Assembly: GCA_046262355.1 (NCBI GenBank)
Contig: JBHEMX010000034.1
Span: forward strand, 1-10,845
Direction: 5' to 3'
DNA from: DATADD01 sp046262355
GTDB taxonomy: Bacteria; Actinomycetota; CADDZG01; WHSQ01
Length of the DNA stretch: 10,845 nt
The notes under the pieces were generated by a model that was given only the letters and a program-made list of their open reading frames with translations, did not search any database and was not told the origin of the DNA. Both the position numbers and the translations under genes were made by a program. Below are positions 6,579 to 10,845 of the stretch, piece by piece. Each line of letters begins with the position of its first letter. The first letter of the stretch is position 1.

Positions 6579-9500
6579 CCTGGGCCACCCCACCGTCCTT
6601 CGCCTGGACGCTCGGGGCCACGCCGGCTGCGCCGGCTCCCGCGGGCACAGCCGAGGGCTCGGGCCTGACACCAGTCCCCGTGTGCATCAGCTCCTCGTCG
6701 GGCGAGAGGGTCGGCTGACCGTCGCCGAAGCGGAGGTAGAGCGCCGGAAGCACGAACAGGCTCACGAGCGTCGTCGTGACGACACCGCCCAGGACCACCC
6801 ACGCCATCGGGTTGAGGATCTCGAGCCCGGACCGTGAGCCGAGGATGACCAGCACGAGCGCGACTAGAGCCAGGGCCGAGGCGGTCGCGAGGATCGGCGC
6901 CAACCGTTCCAGCGCCCCTCGCCGGACCAGATCGGCCCCGAAGACCTCGCCCTCATAGCGCTCCAGGCCCTGGAAGTGGTGGAGGGAGAGCAGTCCCTGG
7001 CGTGCCGCAAGCCCCAGGAGAGCGAGGAAGCCGACGAGCGAGGCCAGGGAGAACTCGCCGTCGATCACCCCGGCCAGCGCTCCGCCGGCGAGGGCCACAG
7101 GCAGCGTCAGGAACGCGATCGCGGCCAGTCGCCAGCTGCGGAGGGCAGCCTGCATCAGCAGGAAGGCCGCGATCGCCACGGCGATGGCGGCGCCGATCAT
7201 CAGTCCGCGGTTGATCTCCGCCGAGGTGCTCCGCTTCCGCACCTCGGCGTGGTACTCGATCGGGAAGACGGAGCTCTGGAGCCGGTCCTCGATGTCGCCG
7301 GCCACCGAGTCGAGGCTGCGCCCGCTGACTTCCGCCTCGACGTCGAGATAGCGCGAGACCGACTCGCGCTGGATCGAGATCGGGCGGTTCTCGACGCGCA
7401 CGTCGGCGACCTCGCCCAGGCGCACGTGGCCACCTCCGGGCCGGTCGAGCAGGAGGTTGCGGATGTCCGAGATGTTGCGGCGCGTGTTGGGCGTGCCCTG
7501 CACGACCACTTCGAAGACCTTCTGCTCATCGAAGACGCTCCCGACCAGGAGGCCCTGGACCATCGTCGCCTCCGCACGGCGGACGTCGCCCGGCTTGATT
7601 CCTGCGCGACGCGCCTTATCGAGGTCCACCTCGATCTCCACGTTGGGCTGCTCGAGCCGTCGCTCTACGCGCGGATCGAACACGCCGTCGACCTGCGACA
7701 TGAGCTGTCGCACCCGCTCCGCCTGTCGGCGGAGAGTCGCGAGGTTCTCGCCGTAGACGCGCACTGTGAGCGGTCGGTCCGACCCCGTCAGAACGTCGAG
7801 CCCGTCACCCGTGGCCGGGTTCTCTCCCTCCCGGAGCGCCCCGACGTCCCTGATCTTCTGCTCCGAGTACGTGATGAGGTCGCTACGGACTCCCCGCACG
7901 CGGGCGACCGCGTCCTCGATGGCCGTCACGGTCGCGTCGTAGTCGGCGTTGGAGTCGATGCTCACCCAGACGTCGCCGGAGTTGACGTCGACGCGCCGGT
8001 CCCCTGTGACTGCGCGGCCGACGTGGGCACCGACGTTGTCGACTCCGCGGACCGAACGCAGCTCACGGCCGACCTGCTTGGCGAGATCGGCCATCCGGGT
8101 GTTGGACGTCCCGGGCGCGGCGTTCAACCGCACCAGCACGTCTCGGTCCTTGAACGAGGGGATGACCGACTTGTTGGCGAGCACGAACGCGAGGCCGGCG
8201 ACTACGACCACGGCAGCGGCCCCGATGATCACCGCCCGGGGGCTCCGAACGAGCCTCGACAGAGCGCTGGCGTAGCGCGGCGCCAGCCAACGCAGCAGCG
8301 GGGACTCCCGCGGCTTGAACCCCCGGGTCGAGAAGAGCAGCAGGCTGAGGGCCGGCGTAACGGTCAGCGCGACGATCATCGCCACGGCCACCGTCAGCGC
8401 ATAGGCGAGCACGAACGGCTCGAAGAACGCGCCCGGCCGACCCTCCATGACGGCGACCGGCACGATCGCGAGCAGCGCGATCAACGTCGCGTAGGTCAGC
8501 GGGCTGCGCATCTCGTGCGTGGCCGTCCGGACGATGTCCGCCGTGAGCCGGTCGCTGCCGGCCTCCCGCAGCCTGCGCAGTCGGCGCCCGACGTTCTCGG
8601 CGCCCACAACCGCATCGTCGACCACCACGGCCAGCGCGACCGCGAGCCCGGCGAAGGAAAGCGCGTTGAACGTCTCGCCGAGCAGGTGGAGCACGAGTCC
8701 CGCCGCGATGAGCGAGAGCGGGACCGTGAACAGGGCGATCAGCACGGAGCGCCACTGGAACAGGAACGCGGCGATGGCCAGGGCGAGGAGGACGCCCGCT
8801 ATCACGAGCGTGAGCGTGACATTGGCGATCGCGTCCTCGAGGAAGGTCGCCGGCCGGAACACCGAGGTGTCGGGCTCCATGCCTGCGAGGCCGGGCTTCA
8901 GCTCGTCGAGCGCCTCCTCGACTCCCTCCGTCACCTCCAGGGTGTTGGCGCCGGGGAACTTCTCCACGACGAGCAGCAGGCCATCCCCGTCGTTCACGAT
9001 CGCGTCGCCGATCAGCGGCTGATGGTCCTCAACCACGTTCGCGACCTCGCCCAGACGCAGCCTGCCTCCTGTGTCGTCGACAGGCACCTTGCCCAGCTCC
9101 GCCGGGTTCCTGAGCTTGTCGAACACGTTCCGGACCCCGAGCCGTTGTTGCGGGGTCTCGATGAACCCGCCGGTGCCCGGCGTCGAACCCTCCAGGTGGC
9201 TCAGCGGGGTGGAGATCTGCGCGTTGCCCGCGGTGTCGACCACCTGCTTCAGCGTCACGTCTCGGTCGCGCAGCCGCTCGGGGTCCACGAGCACCTGGAG
9301 CTGCCGGTCACGGAAGCCCCAGATCGCCACGTTCGCCACGCCCGGCACGCCGAGCAGGCGCGGCTGGAGGGTCCAGCGCGCGATCACGGACTTGTCGATC
9401 GGCGAGACCTTGTCCGAGGCGAGCGAGAACATGAGTACCCGGCTGGACGAGGAGTAGGGCTGGAGCATCCTGGGCGGCTTGGACACGTTCGGCATCGCGG

Positions 9501-9861
9501 CCGCGCCCATCTGCGTGAGTCGCTCCTGGACGAGCTGCCGGCCCGTGTACAGGTCGAAGTCGTTCTCGAACACGAGCGTGATCGAGGAGAGGCCTGGTAG
9601 TGACTCTGAGCGGAGCACGTCGATGCCCTCGACGCCGTTGAGCAGGTCCGCCTCCATCGGAACCGTGATGAGCTGCTCCACCTCCTCGGCGGCAAGCCCG
9701 AGCGCCTCGGTCTGGATCTCGACGTACGGCGGTGTGAACTCTGGAAGGGTGTCCACCGGGGCGTCGCGAAGCTGCGCGATGCCGACGCCCATCACTCCCA
9801 GCGCAATGGCGACAACCAGAAGTCGGAACCGCAGGCTCGCTCTGACGATCGAACGAATCAT
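6556..9861 (-). CDS. RND-family efflux permease, 1101 aa (CzcA/CusA-like)
   Basis: I chose the ATG at 9861 because AGGGAGG sits 9 nt upstream and the protein then starts at the family-typical MIRSIVRASLRFRLLVVAI; the frame is open 49 codons further up, but that part has no RND similarity. TM1 is at 11-30, followed by LPEFTPPYVEIQTEALG and EEVEQLITVPMEADLLNGVE. TM2-6 span about 345-511, TM7 541-561 and TM8-12 about 886-1045. TM4 has VVVDDAVVGAEN (Asp415, Asp416, Glu422). TM10 reads LAARQGLLSLHHF, with Gln955 where the sister protein and most relatives have Asn. A 57-residue tail after TM12 (from about 1045) is rich in Ala, Gly and Pro, is absent from the sister protein, and has no recognisable domain. 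This is the first gene of the three-gene unit, and no adaptor gene precedes it. The substrate is unassigned. Confidence 0.93.
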   Translation of the reverse strand: MIRSIVRASLRFRLLVVAIALGVMGVGIAQLRDAPVDTLPEFTPPYVEIQTEALGLAAEEVEQLITVPMEADLLNGVEGIDVLRSESLPGLSSITLVFENDFDLYTGRQLVQERLTQMGAAAMPNVSKPPRMLQPYSSSSRVLMFSLASDKVSPIDKSVIARWTLQPRLLGVPGVANVAIWGFRDRQLQVLVDPERLRDRDVTLKQVVDTAGNAQISTPLSHLEGSTPGTGGFIETPQQRLGVRNVFDKLRNPAELGKVPVDDTGGRLRLGEVANVVEDHQPLIGDAIVNDGDGLLLVVEKFPGANTLEVTEGVEEALDELKPGLAGMEPDTSVFRPATFLEDAIANVTLTLVIAGVLLALAIAAFLFQWRSVLIALFTVPLSLIAAGLVLHLLGETFNALSFAGLAVALAVVVDDAVVGAENVGRRLRRLREAGSDRLTADIVRTATHEMRSPLTYATLIALLAIVPVAVMEGRPGAFFEPFVLAYALTVAVAMIVALTVTPALSLLLFSTRGFKPRESPLLRWLAPRYASALSRLVRSPRAVIIGAAAVVVVAGLAFVLANKSVIPSFKDRDVLVRLNAAPGTSNTRMADLAKQVGRELRSVRGVDNVGAHVGRAVTGDRRVDVNSGDVWVSIDSNADYDATVTAIEDAVARVRGVRSDLITYSEQKIRDVGALREGENPATGDGLDVLTGSDRPLTVRVYGENLATLRRQAERVRQLMSQVDGVFDPRVERRLEQPNVEIEVDLDKARRAGIKPGDVRRAEATMVQGLLVGSVFDEQKVFEVVVQGTPNTRRNISDIRNLLLDRPGGGHVRLGEVADVRVENRPISIQRESVSRYLDVEAEVSGRSLDSVAGDIEDRLQSSVFPIEYHAEVRKRSTSAEINRGLMIGAAIAVAIAAFLLMQAALRSWRLAAIAFLTLPVALAGGALAGVIDGEFSLASLVGFLALLGLAARQGLLSLHHFQGLERYEGEVFGADLVRRGALERLAPILATASALALVALVLVILGSRSGLEILNPMAWVVLGGVVTTTLVSLFVLPALYLRFGDGQPTLSPDEELMHTGTGVRPEPSAVPAGAGAAGVAPSVQAKDGGVAQDERRPAA
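8888..8955. repeat. 68-bp near-identical block shared by the two RND genes, copy 2
   Basis: This is the partner of 5136-5203, in the same orientation and at the equivalent place in the first porter loop. The two copies lie 3752 bp apart, so recombination between them would delete 3.75 kb, including the lipoprotein gene, and fuse the two permeases in frame. Confidence 0.85.
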
Positions 9862-9870
9862 TGTTGGAGA

Positions 9871-9879
9871 CCTCCCTCC
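9871..9879 (-). promoter_or_regulatory. ribosome binding site of the 1101-aa RND permease
   Basis: The minus strand reads GGAGGGAGG, followed by nine bases and the ATG at 9861. It is the strongest Shine-Dalgarno match in the window and settles the start of the first gene of the pump unit. Confidence 0.8.
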
Positions 9880-10021
9880 GCAGTCACCTTCGAGCTCGGC
9901 TCGTGCGGGGCTTCCCCAGCCGAATGCCGCGGCATCATCAGCGCGCTCCTGGCAAAGCTGGATGCGCGTCCAGGCATCGCCGCCCGTCCATGGCTGGTCG
10001 CGGCACATCGCAGCTCCTCGC

Positions 10022-10114
10022 CGGTGGGGACAAGACTCCGGGCGCGTGGCGTAGCTGGACGACGCCGAAGACCATCCTCGCCGCAGCCAGCGTGACGACT
10101 AGCACGGAAACCTC
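10022..10114 (-). pseudogene. RND permease amino-terminal remnant (TM1 and following turn)
   Basis: Thirty-one codons on the minus strand read EVSVLVVTLAAARMVFGVVQ followed by LRHAPGVLSPP. They align with the intact neighbour's FRLLVVAIALGVMGVGIAQL and RDAPVDTLPEF: the first helix, the Q-L-R turn, the A-P and the L-x-P. There is no start codon, and the similarity stops abruptly at both ends. A TAG and a change of frame border it on the upstream side. It lies 160 bp before the intact permease start, in the same direction. It is short, so the call depends on the conserved order of residues and on the neighbouring RND material. Confidence 0.6.
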
Positions 10115-10248
10115 GCGACCGTCTCAGGGGCCGGCGAAGAGTGTCCTGCGCCCTGCTATGCGGTCGCCGCGGGACAGCTCCTCCCCCTCGTTGGACCCAA
10201 CGTACGGCGAGGTGGGAACTTGCGGCCTGGGCGCCGGCTTCAGCACGA
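10115..10248. other. unassigned stretch between two RND remnants
   Basis: The minus strand is open here in one frame (LIVLKPAPRPQVPTSPYVGS, then NEGEELSRGDRIAG), which runs on from the frame overlapping the outer remnant. I recognise no family, it has no start of its own, and no RND-like segment could be read in any frame. It may be filler left by deletions. Confidence 0.35.
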
Positions 10249-10548
10249 TTAGGTTCGGACGTGGGAGAAAAGCGTCTCGACGCCCTCCACCCCGTTGAGG
10301 AGGTCGGCCTCTCACACCGCCCTACGTCGAGATGCAGAATTTGAGGCACTCGGGCTTGCCGCCGAGGAAGTCGAGCAGCTCATCACCGTTCCGCTCGAGA
10401 TGGCCTTCGGCGTCGCGCAGCTCAAGGACTCCGGCAAGACGTCCCCCGGCGCGTCCACCACCACCGCGGCTCCGATGATGAGGAGCCGGAACTGAAGGCT
10501 CGCGCGGAGAAGGAGCCGGCGGGCGATTCGGTCATCGAACTCTCTCAT
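10249..10548 (-). pseudogene. rearranged RND permease amino-terminal remnant with two inverted pieces
   Basis: ATG at 10548 starts a good RND amino end (MREFDDRIARRLLLRASLQF, RLLIIGAAVVV; piece A, to 10456). It is followed directly by DAPGDVLPE (piece C, to about 10429). The piece that should lie between them, MAFGVAQLKD (B), is instead on the opposite strand at 10400-10429. Immediately left of it, also on the plus strand, is TPPYVEMQ, then two extra bases, then EALGLAAEEVEQLITVPLE (piece D, 10314-10399). The minus strand then resumes at 10311 with EADLLNGVEGVETL (piece E) and stops at TAA 10251-10249. The ancestral order A-B-C-D-E is therefore present as A-C-B(inverted)-D(inverted)-E. D and E are close in sequence to the intact permease (D matches 9655-9711 at about 51 of 57 bases). 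Nothing functional can be made from this. Confidence 0.75.
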
Positions 10549-10570
10549 TTTTCTCTCAGAATTTTCTCAG
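10543..10570 (-). promoter_or_regulatory. three 11-bp-phased CTGAGA-like direct repeats, possible operator
   Basis: On the minus strand CTGAGA (10570-10565), CTGAGA (10559-10554) and ATGAGA (10548-10543) recur every 11 bases, separated by AAATT and GAAAA. One-turn spacing of short direct repeats is the habit of OmpR/PhoB-family response regulators. The CTCAG core recalls the mycobacterial MprA box, from memory. The third copy includes the ATG of the outer RND remnant. Because the repeats overlap the likely -10 and transcript start, repression or a chance low-complexity run are both possible. Confidence 0.45.
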
Positions 10571-10598
10571 GTTAACCGGATGCAACGCTACGTGTCAA
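10569..10598 (-). promoter_or_regulatory. sigma-70-type promoter candidate for the RND unit
   Basis: The minus strand carries a perfect TTGACA (10598-10593), then 18 bases, then TAACCT (10574-10569), which has the TAnnnT form of actinobacterial -10 elements. It would start a transcript near 10562, a short leader before the ATG at 10548. An 8-bp palindrome GGTTAACC (10570-10577) overlaps the -10. It may once have served the now broken RND gene and could still drive the intact unit about 700 bp downstream; no better promoter was seen before 9861. Confidence 0.45.
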
Positions 10599-10613
10599 AT
10601 AGGACAGATCGGC

Positions 10614-10844
10614 CTAGCTCGACCGGACGGCCAGCTGATTCACACGCCGGCGTCCTCCCGCACGCGATAGCCGGCCCCGCACCGAGAGGCCCATGGCCTC
10701 GTAGCCGACGAGATCGTCGAGGTGAAGGAAGGCAGGTAGGGCGCGGCGGTGTTGCAGCCCCCAGACCAGGTGGCTGAAGGACCCCGGGTCATGGAGCTCG
10801 CAAGTGGCGCCAGGCTTGGTCGTAGTGGGGAAGTCGAACGTGGG
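10614..10844 (-). CDS. unrecognised protein, C-terminal part running in from the right edge
   Basis: One minus-strand frame is open from the right edge to TAG at 10616-10614, about 76 codons. It reads PTFDFPTTTKPGATCELHDP, GSFSHLVWGLQHRRALPAFL, HLDDLVGYEAMGLSVRG and then a basic low-complexity end. Most third positions in the first 55 codons are G or C, and the residues look protein-like, so it is probably genuine. The last 17 residues look like an out-of-frame tail, and another frame offers YRVREDAGV-stop at the same place, so a late frameshift is possible. I do not recognise the family. It runs in the direction of the RND unit, ending 16 nt before the TTGACA. Confidence 0.4.
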   Translation of the reverse strand, partial: PTFDFPTTTKPGATCELHDPGSFSHLVWGLQHRRALPAFLHLDDLVGYEAMGLSVRGRLSRAGGRRRVNQLAVRSS

Positions 10845-10845
10845 C

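Noticed and set aside
6976..9600. An 874-codon open frame on the plus strand opposite the first permease
   Set aside because: It mirrors the codon structure of the RND gene; high GC at third positions removes stop codons from one antisense frame. Its product is rich in Arg, Asp, His and Glu with no recognisable domain.
9862..10008. Upstream extension of the first permease by 49 codons
   Set aside because: The added residues have no RND similarity and would place a hydrophilic tail before TM1, whereas a strong GGAGGGAGG lies 9 nt before the ATG at 9861.
10249..10548. The rearranged RND start as a programmed invertible switch
   Set aside because: No recombinase gene is visible in the window, the pieces lack long inverted repeats, and no arrangement would restore a full gene because everything after the first 90 or so codons is missing.
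10580..10777. A 65-codon plus-strand frame
   Set aside because: Composition is Arg/Gly/Pro-rich, and the opposite strand has a more protein-like frame in the same place.

Overview
The window is very GC-rich (third codon positions almost all G or C) and most likely comes from an actinobacterium of the Thermoleophilia/Solirubrobacterales kind. That placement rests on recalled similarity of several proteins (LigB-type ligase, PGAP1-like lipase, 'fenitrothion hydrolase'-type membrane protein, two-RND locus) and is an inference. No tRNA, rRNA, CRISPR array or transposase was found.

Layout. (1) 1-229, minus: 5' end of a TSUP (TauE/SafE-like) membrane transporter running off the left edge. (2) 313-1334: three short gene remnants abut with almost no spacer: a DNA methyltransferase C-terminus (+), an ATP-dependent DNA ligase core (-) and an alpha/beta-hydrolase/lipase C-terminus (+). 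All are frameshifted. (3) 1323-1928, minus: an intact unknown 201-aa membrane protein whose start overlaps (ATGA) the stop of (4) a decayed multi-spanning membrane protein, 1925-2956. (5) 2972-9861, minus: the intact core, in transcription order a 1101-aa RND permease, a 152-aa lipoprotein and a 1042-aa RND permease, joined by a 23-bp overlap and a 19-nt gap. (6) 10022-10548: two further RND gene remnants holding only the amino-terminal end; the outer one is rearranged, with two pieces inverted and out of order, behind a promoter-like site with three CTGAGA-type repeats. (7) 10614-10844, minus: an unrecognised partial reading frame.

How it may work. The two permeases look like a co-expressed pair of CzcA/CusA-like proton-driven exporters. 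The lipoprotein between them looks like a periplasmic adaptor reduced to its membrane-proximal domain: the first strand and the C-terminal segment are present, while lipoyl, hairpin and barrel domains are absent. No outer-membrane channel gene is present. The reading I favour is a slimmed-down tripartite pump adapted to a cell without an outer membrane, in which a lipid-anchored docking domain replaces the long adaptor. The decayed genes on both sides contrast sharply with the clean 6.9-kb core, which suggests the core is under selection while its surroundings erode.
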